Part shown: positions 33,201-44,100 of the stretch, in pieces | How the letters are laid out: every line of letters begins with the position of its first letter | Numbering within the stretch: position 1 is the stretch's first letter | Assembly: GCF_040939455.1 (NCBI RefSeq) | Contig: NC_134124.1 | Span: 30,331,138-30,395,137, forward strand | Length of the DNA: 64,000 nt | Source of the DNA: Microcebus murinus | Lineage: Eukaryota > Chordata > Mammalia > Primates > Cheirogaleidae | Reading direction: 5' to 3' | Translations under genes and position numbers: made by a program | Notes under the pieces: generated by a model | What the model was told of the DNA's origin: nothing | Databases searched by the model: none | The model's input: only the letters and a program-made list of their open reading frames with translations

Positions 33201-34781
33201 AACGAGATCTGGAGATATGACTTACTTTCTAACTTGAACGTGGACTTAAAAAAAATAAAAAAAAAAAAAACGGATAAAAGCGTGTTTTGTAGGAATGGCG
33301 TGGTGTTGGCATTTCACAGCGTAAATGATAAAAATAAAATCAAAGTCAAGTATCTCAACAGAGGAAAAAAGTCACACTGAGACTTGCACACATGCATATA
33401 AAATGGGGCCACGTTCTTCCACTTAAAGCAGAAATAATTTGACCGTGTTCTATTGAACGATCCTACTTTTTCTTGTTACCTTAGGAAAGGCAACATTCTT
33501 AGCATGTATTTTTAGAGATTAGACGCTCATTTTAGTCTCAGACTTTATGATCAGGGAATATTATTTATGTCAATGAGGTTAGGAGAGGTACTGTACATTT
33601 AAATTGAGACAAATAGATTGATTTCCCTGGAAATATTGACGATTTCTAAGCCATTATACTTTGTGATTCTTTTCCTCTTAATAAGGCATTCTACTATCAA
33701 GGAGTTAAACAGAAAAAAAGCGTTTTCTGAGAGCTACAGGGGAACATGTTTTTAATTGGCACTGTCCTCGTCCTTCCAAGGATAATGGGAAAAAGCTTAT
33801 ACTTCACCGCTTGCATGATTTTTGATTTTACCTTTGTTTGTTACAATGCAGAATTAAGGGGGAAAAATTGGCCGTGAGGTACCTTTTAAAAAGGCTTTTC
33901 CTTTCATTGTATGTACTAATGGGATGAGAGAGAAGTAAAAGACAGATTTATTTTTATGTTTAATGAAGTCCAGTAATTATTGCATTGCGGTTACTGCTTT
34001 GAGCGTTACATTTTCTGTAAGTAATTTATCAGTCACATTCTTTTTTATTTTATTTTATTTTATTTCTGGAGAGGATTAACAGTTACTGTAGGACTTATGC
34101 ACTATACATACTATTTTCCCTTCAGTAAATAGGGCTCATTGATGGTGTAGGCTTCCTGAGGGCCCCCTGAATTTCTGATCATATACTTCTAACTTTTAGT
34201 GTTTAGTTCATTTCTTGCCCTGACTTCATTGACAACGTCTATGTGGCTGGTGGAACCAGAGGACGAGAGAAGACATTCACAGTTCATGTGACCACCCTAC
34301 CCTGGTTTGTCCTTGACTCTCCCCGTTTTATCGCTGACTGTCCTAGGTCCTAGGAATCTCGTTGGGCCTTGGCAAACCCGGATGGTTAGTCACCCTGTGA
34401 CTGGGTCACAGTCTTGGAGCTGGGATACCCTGGTAAGCAGCTTAAAAGATGAACTTTCTCCCCAGTTGGGAGAATAGGGAAATAAGAATGAGACAACAGA
34501 ACAGACGTGAAGGATATTCATGGAAAGGCAGGACTTGGGAAAGCCAGAGAAGGAGCTGGCTCATGCCAAGGCTCAGTGTCCTCTGTGACATCTGACCCAG
34601 TATCTTCTCTGTGTCCTCTCCACCTTCCATCTTCCCTAGCTCTTTTCAGAGTAAGTGCTTGTTCACAAATCCTTTTCTCTCCCTTCTTTTCTTGGCTATT
34701 CTTCATTCCCTCTGGAAAAAGAGATTGCCCCAGCCTGACCTTCCCAGTTACCAGTAGGCTAAGTTTTGCTGTCAGAAGGGA
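33201..34781. other. unique stretch
   Basis: No gene recognised. Holds an A-rich run (about 33248-33270) and a TTTTA repeat (about 34045-34066). The 122-codon minus-strand frame at 34518-34886 runs into the next Tigger element and overlaps a plus-strand frame (34507-34788). Neither shows a domain. Confidence 0.55.
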
Positions 34782-35224
34782 GGGTTGACTCTTCAACGAC
34801 ACAAGGGTTGGGGCACCAAACGCCACCCCATCAAAAAAAAACTTTACTAATAGCCTGCTGCTGACTGGAAGCCTTACTGATAACACAAATAATTGACTGA
34901 CACGTATTTTCTATGCTATATGTGTTATATACTGTGTTCTTAAAAATGAAGGATGCTAAAGAAAAGAAACTCAGGAGGAGGAGAAAATATATTTACTATT
35001 CATTAAGTGGAAGTGGATCAACATAAAGGCCTTCATCCTCATCATCTTTACCTTGAGTAGGCTGAGGAAGGGGAGGGTTGGTGTTGATGTCTGAGGGGCA
35101 GCAGCTGGGGAGGAGGTTAAGGAGACGGAAGGGGAGATAGAAGAGGCAGGCACACTTGGTGTAACTTCCATTGTGTATATGTGGCCCCATGAAGTTCAAA
35201 TCTGTGTTGTCCAAGGGCCAACTA
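34782..35224 (-). mobile_element. Tigger-type DNA transposon, deletion derivative B
   Basis: Same family as 7247-7742: shared internal text 'ctaatagcctgctgctgact' / 'ctaatagcctactgttgacc', 'tatatactgtgttctta' and 'catttactattcattaa'-like ends of the open frame. Left end 'gggttgactcttcaacgaca'. The right end reads AGTTGGCCCTTGGACAACAC on the other strand, an inverted repeat. It keeps the minus-strand frame (34996-35214) homologous to that in copy A. Confidence 0.78.
34996..35214 (-). pseudogene. remnant of Tigger transposase C-terminus (copy B)
   Basis: A 72-codon minus-strand frame ending QPTQGKDDEDEGLYVDPLPLNE, aligned by eye with the frame at 7505-7732. It preserves the SYTKCACLFYLPFRLL segment and the acidic tail. 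The catalytic DDE core is absent. A second minus-strand frame in another phase (34971-35171) is a shadow. Confidence 0.6.
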
Positions 35225-37690
35225 TATTTTAATTCCTCAGTCCTAGAGTTTATTTCTTACATAAGGAAAGTCTTCAAACAGATTAGCATAGAGATCGAGT
35301 AGGAATAATCATAATCTATACATGAGCAATGGTTTTCCTTAAAGATTTTGTAGGAAATTTGGGAACAGAAACCAGAGTATTTTAGAATCTATGAGAGTAA
35401 AAATGCTGACCTCATTGACTTGCTTTTCCCTGAAATGAGACTATTAACTTTGTTATAGAAACACATCTCGTGGTGACCCTTTACTCCTCTATGTCCTTTT
35501 TATAATTCCTTGTCTTTCTCCTTCTTACCCTACCCCCATTTTTTCCTTTTAAATAAACACAAATGTTTGCATTTTAAAACTCTTTCTTTTCTTGGTTCTC
35601 TGGTTTTTCCAGGGAGCAGCTCATCTGTGTGTTTGTGTCTCTGTGTGTGTGTGTGTGTGTGTGTATTTTATTGTTCACATAGCCTACCTTTAGGTCAACA
35701 GAGCCAACAGACACACTGTTGTGAAAAGCACAAAATATCTAAATGTACCTTTGGCTCCACTTGGGTAAAAAAATGTTGCATAAAAGAGAAAATATCTAAA
35801 TGTGTTCCTACTTTTGCATGTAAATGTATTAATGGAAATATCAAAATTCTATACAGCCAATTCTGTGTATAATAAAAATTGTGAAGTATGTTGGTTTCAG
35901 TGGAGTGGACAAACATGTTAAAGTAATTTTTCATTGTAAAACAGCACCTATAACAATATGCAGCTCTTCTGTTTTTGTTTTGATATGAAAATCAAGAAAT
36001 CTACATATTACATTTTGCCTGAAATCAAGACATTTAGAATTAAAACACTTTTCTTTACTTTTCATATCCAGGTACTGTGCATGGGTAGTCCCTGTTTTTT
36101 CTACAAAAATGGCAATGGCATTTATAAATAGCATCTCTTATTTGAGGTTTCATCCATAACACTAGTTAAATTAGGGAAGATTTTGTGATTTCTAATAACT
36201 AATAATCCCTATCAAATTCAGGATGCAGGTGTAATTTGTTTTCTTATAAAATTTAAATACAGTAGCAAAACATCTCAGGTAAACATTATTTTAGCATTTG
36301 CTAGGTGGATGCTTGGATGGAAAACAGCATTGCTAATGACATTGATTTAAATTAAAAAAATACTTGCAGAGGGGAAGTTCTGCTAATATCTACATATTGA
36401 TAATGATTTTTTTCTAAATCCAATTGAGTGAATGTGAAATTATTTTTCAAATAGGTTGCTACAGCAGTTCAATGCATCCATTAAGCACTAAACAAATGTT
36501 TCTTATTTTCTTGAAAGGGTTTTGTTGCTTTTTTAAAGTATACTTTGATCCAGTTATATTTTAATTTGGAACATCATTCTGATTTTTTTCTTCCCTTTGC
36601 CACTATGTTATTTTAGCATGAAGAGTGATTAGCTGAATTTATTCTTTTTATAATAAAAAATGACTTTGGTAATATTTCTAAAATATTTTCTAAACTTTTT
36701 ATGTTCTTTATTGTTTTTACAACTTTAGAATATAGCTAAGTTTTTAAAAATCCATAAGTGTTAATTTTCCATTTGCCTTTTTGATCCTACCTCAAAATAA
36801 ATTGTCAGAGAAGTAACTTCTTGTTTTTGAGTAGAGGCATGGGAATAAGGAGAATTTCTACACAAGCCTACCAATGTTGCATGTTTACACATTTCAGACA
36901 TATGGCGATCCCTGATTTCATTCCTCCTCTGTTGCTTTTACAAAGAACACCCCCAAATAAAAATGACAATAATAATAACCTCATGCTATTTTGAGGTCAA
37001 AATTATGTGGAGAGATTTTATGAAATATTTGCATTTCTTATTAGTAGGAATGCATTTTAAATATTTACAACTAATCTTACAAATATTAATGTTGTTTTTA
37101 AACTCAAGAAGAGATGCTGACTTTTAAGGGTCCCTGTTTTTAGAAACAGCCTGTTTCCCTTAGGTCTTCATTTCTATTCTTCTGCCTCTTTCCCACAAAT
37201 TCCAGCAAGGAGAACTAACATTATTTATGCAATTTAGGCAAGGTTGCATTTAAAGGACCACGATGTTATTTTTCACCACAATTTTCTGTGAATAATCTCT
37301 CATTTTTAAACCTCACATTCACACGAGTGATGAGAAGGGCTGGTATGGAAGGTCAAGCATGAAAATGTTGCTGTTTTGATGATGTATTCAGTTTCCTTTA
37401 ACTGATATTTATGTTGGTCCTGACTCTACCTCTTCCTTGAAATATACACTTTGTAGGAAGTCATAGTTCCTCCATTTTCTGATGTGCAAATCTGATAGGT
37501 ACAGTATTTATTAGCAAAACAGATGTTTAAGTTGAAGTTGCCCTCTTAGCAACATATTGTATTTACACAGGAAAGCGCTAACAACATGTTGTTAGACATC
37601 AACTTTGTCAATTAAATGACACATCCGGTATCTTCCTTGATTTTAATAATTTATGTGGCCACATTATGATCTTTGAATGTGACTATCGAC
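35225..37690. other. long unique AT-rich stretch
   Basis: No recognised family except a TG run at about 35640-35664. The 120-codon plus-strand frame at 35510-35872 reads through that run (a VCVCVCV repeat) and is not a gene. Very AT-rich, with many short A/T runs. Confidence 0.55.
35640..35664 (+). repeat. (TG)n microsatellite
   Basis: About 12 TG units, preceded by imperfect TG-rich text. Confidence 0.95.
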
Positions 37691-37930
37691 CCAAAATCAG
37701 GCCAGTAAATATTTGCTGAATAAATGAACCATGTTTAGGTTTCTTGCTATTTACAGATCCAGCTGTTTGAGTTTCTATCTGGGGGCACTCTCACTCGCCC
37801 TTTTTCTGAGAGATAAGAGATCAACTAGATTATTTCAAAGATTTTTGTCAGCCCTCGGATTCTATGATTCTGTAACATGTGTATTTTGTGTGTTAAGTGG
37901 CTCACATGAAAGCCAGCCAACTTGCAAAAT
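37691..37930 (+). mobile_element. L2 tail fragment followed by L3/CR1-like repeat, copy 1
   Basis: Begins with an L2-type tail ('ccagtaaatatttgctgaat'). From about 37800, 'gagatcaactagattatttc' and 'cagccctcggattctatgat' match the CR1/L3 3' end (GACTAGATGACCTCTAAGGTCC...ATTCTATGATTCT). From about 37805 to 37920 it is alignable to 40917-41035, including about 45 bp beyond the CR1-like ATTCTATGATTCT end. Confidence 0.6.
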
Positions 37931-39188
37931 CAGCAATACGAACCACTTGAACCATAAAGGAAAAAATGGCCACTTGCTGAATTTTTACGACACATTTCAG
38001 ATATAGATTTCAGAAATGGAAATGCACTAATATAATTAATTTACTACAACTAGTATAATAAATTAATTTTAAGTACACATCTAATTTTATACATTCACAG
38101 TAATTTTGTAATTTTCCTTTTTGACTTATAAAAAAGGACATTTTCTAACATTTATTTTTTGCCCAGAAGCACACATCCCTTTGAAACCACTATATTCAGA
38201 AAAAGTATGTTATTTTTAGATTCATTTTTGGCCACTCAACCTGTGTACACAAAACTCACTCAAAAGAACAGATTACTTGGTGTTTTCAAGAAGAATTATA
38301 CTAATTCCTGTTGTTGAAAACATAGCCTTTGAGGATATCCAAGAAAATGAATTCTAAGCTCAGAACATATTCTTGAACCAGAAAACAGGGAGGAAAACGT
38401 GATGTAAGGAAGTTTATTTTGTTGTAACCCAGAATGGGCCATTTCCTCTCAGCTTTTTTTGCCCTTATTGCAGAAACCAAGGTATGCATTTTTCCTGTGG
38501 CAAAGGTTTGTTAAATACAAATAATAGTTAGCATTTATATTGGACCTTATACAAAGGTAGGAAAGCTCAAGAAATACCAAAAAATATCATTTATAAATAA
38601 TACATAAACATAGTAACGGTAATGCGTTTTTGTTTTTATCTTTTGGTTGGGGCATGGAGCAAAATGGCTCCTTTCTAGCATCATTCAGTAACATGTTGGG
38701 GCACTTGGATACTAACCATGATCCATTTGCAGTGGTTCTGGATCAGTGTATGCCTGACCCTTATGTGTTTATTTTCTAATGAGGTGTTTGAATGCAACTC
38801 TTCCCTCTACTATCCTACCTGAGACGGTCAACTCAGTTCTTCTTTTTATGTCCTCATCCCATCTGTGCTTTCCAACATAACCCTAGTCTATTTTACAGTC
38901 CTCAGGCTACCTTTTGGTAATTTCTGCCAAAAGCTAACTTTGGAAAGGCCCACTTTGTTGTAAAGGTGTGGAATGCAGAACTTAGAGCCCAAACCTGGAA
39001 TTTCATTTTTATCCTTCTTGATAAGATGCAACAGAAAACTCTTAGCTTTTCCCAGTCTTGGTTTCCTTAACTCTACATTCGGATTAATGACCTAACACAG
39101 CTTGAAGGCTCCAATAATGTTGTACATATAGAAGAACCTGTATACTTTAAAATTTTTTGAGCCTGCACACCCAGCACTAAAACTCTTA
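37931..39188. other. unique stretch
   Basis: No gene or family recognised. Confidence 0.55.
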
Positions 39189-39251
39189 AACATACTTTCT
39201 AACATACTTTCTAAACATACTTTCTAACATACTTTCTAACTTTCTAACATA
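39189..39251 (+). repeat. 12-bp minisatellite AACATACTTTCT
   Basis: At least four near-perfect tandem units of AACATACTTTCT, followed by shortened units (AACTTTCT, AACATATG). Confidence 0.9.
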
Positions 39252-39689
39252 TGTATATTTACATATAAATTAAATCTGGCATAACTGTACTAATATAGCA
39301 TCCATATTGTTAAATAAAAATGATTATTTTTCTCAAAAACAAGATAAATAATAGTGAGTAGTAGTTTTCATATTCTGTTGCCCCCACCCACATGAATTTT
39401 CTTGTTTCCCTAACCTGAGCCACACGGCTCACTTTGGAGATCATTGCTTTACATAATTTGCAATATGCAAGGTATAATTGGTATAGTCATTACTAGTTTG
39501 ACATAGCGCAGACTGAATTACAAACACTGGAATCACTAACTGTATGTCCACTTCCTTGGTGCTCTAAACAGAGTTCAAAGCACAGTTTCTGCTGGTGGGT
39601 TATTAGGTTAATGTCAAAGGGGATTCCAGGACCTTTTGCATTTTTATACAATCTGAATAATATTAAGAGTCTGCAGTCCTTTGTAAAAA
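39252..39689. other. unique stretch, possibly an old hAT remnant
   Basis: Text around 39150-39465 ('gcctgcacacccagcactaa' and, near the other end, 'cacggctcactttggagatc') is reminiscent of hAT-Charlie ends interrupted by the minisatellite, but it is too decayed to assign. No gene is seen. Confidence 0.35.
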
Positions 39690-39835
39690 TAATATCTCAC
39701 ATTTGTATATAGTGCCCAACAGTTTGAAAATATCTTTCAGACACTTTAACTCATTTAATCCTCTCAGTCTGCCTAACAGCTAGGTATATGCAACATACTC
39801 ATTTAGTAGACAAGGAAATGAAGCATCTTCGCTTT
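39690..39835 (-). mobile_element. MIR-family SINE fragment
   Basis: The text 'agacactttaactcatttaa', 'tcctctcagtctgcctaaca' and 'agtagacaaggaaatgaagc' follows the reversed MIR 3' half (ACTCATTTAATCCTCACAACAACCCT then GATGAGGAAACTGAGGC). Confidence 0.75.
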
Positions 39836-40189
39836 ATGAAATAGTTTCTGGCTTTAGTACCCATGAAAAAGACACTTTCTATGGCATCTCGTTGCCATAT
39901 CTTTTACTCCCATTGATCATTGAAACTTTCAGAAATAAGGATCAGAACCTGTTGACTTTGTTACAATGATAGCAAATTGAGTAAAGCAATATATTTCCTT
40001 TTGCGACTTCTCTATTTCCCTTTCCTCCTCTGATGTGGATAATTTTGTGGACTGGACTCGGGGATGCCCAGAAAGCTGCTAAAAATGTGATTTCTGTGTG
40101 TGTCTATAATATTATTTCTGAAAGAGATTAGCATTGGAATCAGTAGACTAAAATTTATCTTCATCGATGTTGGTGGGCATCATCTAATC
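39836..40189. other. unique stretch
   Basis: No gene or family recognised. Confidence 0.5.
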
Positions 40190-40412
40190 CAAGGGTCCTC
40201 AAACTTTTTAAACAGAGGGCCAGTTCACTGTCCCTCAGACCATTAGAGGGCCATGGGAGAGTGTGGCGCACATTCCACACATGCGCACTATGGGCCCGGG
40301 ACGAGTTGGCTGCTAAGCAGGACAGGCAGCGGCAGCAAAAACACCCTGCAGGCTGGATATATGTCCTCGGTGGGCCGCACGTGGCTCGTGGGCCATAGTT
40401 TGAGGACGCCTG
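40190..40412 (+). mobile_element. hAT MITE, copy 2
   Basis: Left end GGGTCCTCAAACTTTTTAAAC; the right end reads CGTCCTCAAACTATGGCCC on the other strand, an inverted repeat. The middle is GC-rich ('cacacatgcgcactatgggc', 'gtgggccgcacgtggctcgt'), and differs from copy 1, which has an AT-rich middle. The two copies are therefore different internal deletion derivatives of one family. Flanks (ATCTAATC / AATCTTTT) are only weakly compatible with an 8-bp duplication. A 74-codon plus and a 133-codon minus frame overlap it without domains. Confidence 0.82.
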
Positions 40413-40904
40413 AATCTTTTGCAGCCATGAATAAAAAGGTAGAGGAAGGCCAAATTGACTCTCTCTTCTTGAGCTGAGACATCCGTCTTCTCTTGACCTC
40501 AGATATTAGAGCCCCTGGTTCTTTGGCCTTCCCAATGCAGAACTTGTACCAGTACCCACCCCCTACCCACCTCCTTAAACTGTTCTCAGGCCTGCAGACT
40601 CCAACTGAATTACAACTAGCTTCCCTGGGCTTCCAGCTTGCATAAGGCAGATGGTAGGCCTTCTTGGCCTTCATAATCACCTGAGACAATTCCCATAATA
40701 AATCTGTCTATATCTATCTACCTACCTTACCTACTTATCTACCTATCATCTAGCTAGCTATCTGGATTTATCCCTTCTGCATCTTGAAGCTAAGAATTTA
40801 GTTGATTTGGGGGATTTTAAGGTGCTGGTATGATATTATAAATGACCAAAATAAATTATGTTATGCATATCTTCTACAGTGATTCTCATCTTTGAATAAA
40901 ATTC
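40413..40904. other. unique stretch with a TATC/TACC tract
   Basis: No gene recognised. An imperfect TATC/TACC tetranucleotide tract lies at about 40704-40765. Confidence 0.6.
40704..40765 (+). repeat. TATC/TACC microsatellite, interrupted
   Basis: Mixed CTAT, CTAC and CTAG tetramers ('ctatatctatctacctacct', 'ctagctagctatct'). Confidence 0.9.
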
Positions 40905-41040
40905 CTGAATAAATTTCTTCTTCTGAAAAATAAGACATCGACTAGATTATTTCAAGGATTTTTGCCAGCCCTCAGATTCTGTGACTCTGTAACTTGTGGA
41001 TTTTATATGTAAGTGGTTCACATGCAGGTCAGCCAATCTT
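40905..41040 (+). mobile_element. L3/CR1-like repeat, copy 2
   Basis: Landmarks 'catcgactagattatttcaa', 'ggatttttgccagccctcag' and 'attctgtgactctgtaactt' align with copy 1 at 37.8 kb. The shared part extends beyond the CR1-like end through 'gtaagtggttcacatgcagg'. Confidence 0.6.
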
Positions 41041-42780
41041 TAGAGATGTGTAAACACTTGCATGTTTTTGGAGTGAGGAGTTTATATTTCACCAGATTCT
41101 CAAAAGCATCCGTAACCCACAAGCCTCATTGTCTTAGATTTCAAGTTCTTTCATGAGATTCCTATCTATTCAGTCTCATATAAGCTCTATGATGTAAATC
41201 CGCACAAAAGTCACGGGTGGACTAGAACGTCATTCGGTTCCATTTCTTGTAGATCATTTGTTGGCTACAGTTCCTTAGAAAAATGACATGTTTTCAGATT
41301 AACCATAAGCCTCCATGCTCCTTTCATGGCCCTCAGAAACCTTTGGCAGGTCTTTGAAGGGACAGGAGACAAAGCCTCTCTCACTCCAGATTTGAGGGTT
41401 TTGTTATCATAATAACTATGTCCTCACCTAAGCTTTCTACACACAAAACTGCTACCTGCTGTTCCCACCAAAACCACACTGACTCTTCTGAATATCTGCG
41501 GGTTCCTTTGGTGATGGCAGGGGAACTTTTTAGCAGAACATTGATGATATCTGGCTTTTTTCCTACTTTCTGGTTTAGGGCATTTATAATTTAGGGTAAG
41601 AGGATAAAAACATTTAACAGAGTGCAATTCAGCAAATGGCCCAGAGTGTGGCTTTTATGATTACAAGTTCAATCGACCCTTTTAAAGATTTACCTTTTTT
41701 TTTTCCCTCCCTGAATTTCACTTTGAAAGTTTAAATACTCACTAAACTATTTCAACAGAGATAGGGAAAATAAAACAAAACAATAAAAAGAGCATATTAG
41801 GCGTAAGTGAATATAGAGGTATTGCTTGACATGCTCTGTGTTTGAAAGATGTGCTTCTGACCTCTGACACCTCGGCTTAAATTGGAGTTTGGGGGTGAAA
41901 AACTGGAAAACGGGTGAAGGAAATGATTTCTAATGTAAAACAGATAAAACAACAGCTACTCTCCTCCCGCCTCCCTTTTGGCGGGGCTTGCTGAGGCAAA
42001 GAAAGAATTAGGTATTAGAACAAATGAAACTGTGAAAATGGGTCGGAATTCAAGCACGCCTAGAGGAGTGTCGCGAGCTTCCCTTTGGGAGACCAAATTT
42101 GGAAGCAGCCCTTGGGACAATGTGTAGTTTGGCTTCTCTGTCAGTCACTGCTAAAAGCGTGGGTCTTCACAGGCTGCCGAGCGGAATGTGGGGCATCTCA
42201 ATGCGTCCTAAATGGGGAAATAAGCAGAATAAAAAAGAAACATAAAATCCAAATTGATGACTTGACCCTGGGCTAGAGATTAAGTTACAGAATTAAACAG
42301 ATTGTGACTAGAAAGTCCAGTTTCGTCAATAGGAATTGCAGTGGGAAAGAGAAGCTACAAAGACAGGCCAACCTGCATTACAAAGGCATCGTGTCTTTCT
42401 TTAAAAGGTTGAGCGTCAGTCTCCTCCTAGTGTACTAAGTCATGTTTGAACGATTTCAGGAGAATTTACCATACATCGCCTGCTAAACAAATCCTTGCTG
42501 GTGGTGGTGTTGTAATGTGAATATCCCCCACTCACCAACCCTGTCTTCAAATGCTCAGTTGTCATTAAATCGGGTTTTCTTAGTCTCAGATTCCTAAGCA
42601 GGTTAGCACAGAGATGCTGTCATAGTTTGTCTTTGTTTCTAAGCAGTCGTAAGAGAATGGTTCTAATGCTTTGATGCCTCAATTCTGACAAATGTCAAAA
42701 TGCTATTCCAGCATACATCTCAGATGTTTTGTGAGAATCCACTGTTCTCAGTTAAATGCTTTCTTTTTCTTTTTTCTTCC
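41041..42780. other. unique stretch, slightly GC-richer near 42 kb
   Basis: No gene or family recognised. About 41955-42080 is somewhat GC-rich ('ctcctcccgcctcccttttg', 'gtgtcgcgagcttccctttg') with a few CpGs and no recognised repeat. It is a weak candidate regulatory patch. The 63-codon frame at 42085-42276 has no domain. Confidence 0.5.
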
Positions 42781-43073
42781 TTTTTTGAGACAGAGTCTCA
42801 CTTTGTTACCCAGGCTAGAGTGAGTGCCGTGGCATCAGCCTAGCTCACAGCAACCTCAAACTCCTGGGCTCAAGCGATCCTCCTGCCTCAGACTCCCCAG
42901 TCGCTGGGACTACACGCATGTGCCACCATGCCTGGCTAATTTTTTTTCTATTTTTGGTAGAGATGGGGTCTCACTCTTGCTCAGGCTGGTCTCGAACTCC
43001 GGAGCTAAAACGATACTCCCACCTCAGCCTCCCAGAGTGCTAGGATTACAGGCATGAGCCACCGCGCCCGGTC
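42781..43073 (-). mobile_element. strepsirrhine Alu SINE lacking the long linker
   Basis: Reverse-oriented dimer: 'ttttttgagacagagtctca', 'gtgagtgccgtggcatcagc' and 'ctagctcacagcaacctcaa' (lemur-type right arm), ending 'gccaccgcgcccggtc'. The arm linker is short, without the TTGGCCAATTAA motif, so it looks like an earlier subfamily than the 7.8 and 18.6 kb copies. Confidence 0.93.
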
Positions 43074-43430
43074 TTATTCTTTCTGATTTAACAAACAGGG
43101 AATGATTAATGACTTGCCTTTTAAGAAGCGATGGCCAAAGGGAAGACTGACAATGGATAATACTGGTCCTCAAAGGGCTGCCCCCTCCATGCTGATTAAG
43201 GGCATTGGCCAAAACAGCAATCCCTCAAGTCTCTCATTAGGGACAGCAATGCCAGGTATATTTCAAGGTATTAGCATTTGTATTGGATATTTTAAGATAG
43301 TGCATTTGTATGAGACATTTGGAGGTCTTGCATCCTTAGCTTTACATGACAGTTGTTAGGGCTCCCAACTTTTCTCCAAATTAACCAAAAAAAGTGAGAT
43401 TTGGGGTCTAGAGGGCATTTGCTTTTGTCC
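43074..43430. other. unique stretch
   Basis: No gene or repeat family recognised; the 85-codon plus-strand frame (43102-43359) has no domain. Confidence 0.5.
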
Positions 43431-44100
43431 CTGCTGAGCCTAAAGGTAAGAAGCCCCAGCTGATTGCTACCTGGGCTCCCTCCCCGCTGTATTAAGTGAC
43501 TGTACAGTCCGATCAGCGTTAGTGGTTTCGAGCTCCTTCCCTTCTCCTTCTCTTTTCAGCTGATGTAAGTCGAATTGAAAAGTTAGCAGCAGTGCATTTC
43601 TCATTCAATCTGTTCTCCTGGGAACCTGGTTGTTTTGAATTCACAACCATTTCCCGCCCTCCGTCCCGTTATAAAGGGGGAAGAGAATTGCCGCTGCTCT
43701 AATTTTCCAAGAACAGGTGAAAATACATCCTGTCGTGAATAAAACACCCCAAGCCATAACTTTTGAGGCTATTTCACATTTCCTCCCCCCCTGGCAGAGG
43801 CTGTTGTGTTTTGTTACAGCAGCGTGAGGAGTTGTTATTAGAGTGTTATGGAAACCAGGTGTTAGAGCTGATTAGTCACTAATCTTCCATCTCTGGGAGC
43901 TTGGCTTCAATCTTTTCTTCATCAGAATCACTCTGTTGCGTTAATTTATTCATCTTGGCTCTAAGAACCTTGTCAAATCAACATGGTGGTCTCTGCTGGG
44001 TTCCTAATGCACTATAGCCCAGATCACAAACCTACTATATGACACATAATTCAGGATAATTGGCAGTCAGTGCTCAAACAGCCCTGTGATTAAATGGGTA
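43431..44100. promoter_or_regulatory. unique, transposon-free block, candidate regulatory element
   Basis: A balanced-composition block with several retained CpGs ('cagtccgatcagcgttagtg', 'ttcccgccctccgtcccgtt'), a TATA-like TTATAAAGGGGG (about 43670-43681) and homeodomain-type sites ('gctgattagtcactaatctt', 'gttgcgttaatttattcatc'). No open frame or repeat is evident. This pattern is typical of conserved non-coding elements in gene deserts, but conservation is not visible from one sequence. Confidence 0.35.

Noticed and set aside
35510..35872. 120-codon plus-strand frame with a VCVCVC run
   Set aside because: The run is a translated TG microsatellite; the rest is AT-rich without features.
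43668..43682. TATA-like TTATAAAGGGGG as a core promoter
   Set aside because: A single motif match without initiator, downstream exon or transcript evidence is not enough; kept only as part of a candidate regulatory block.
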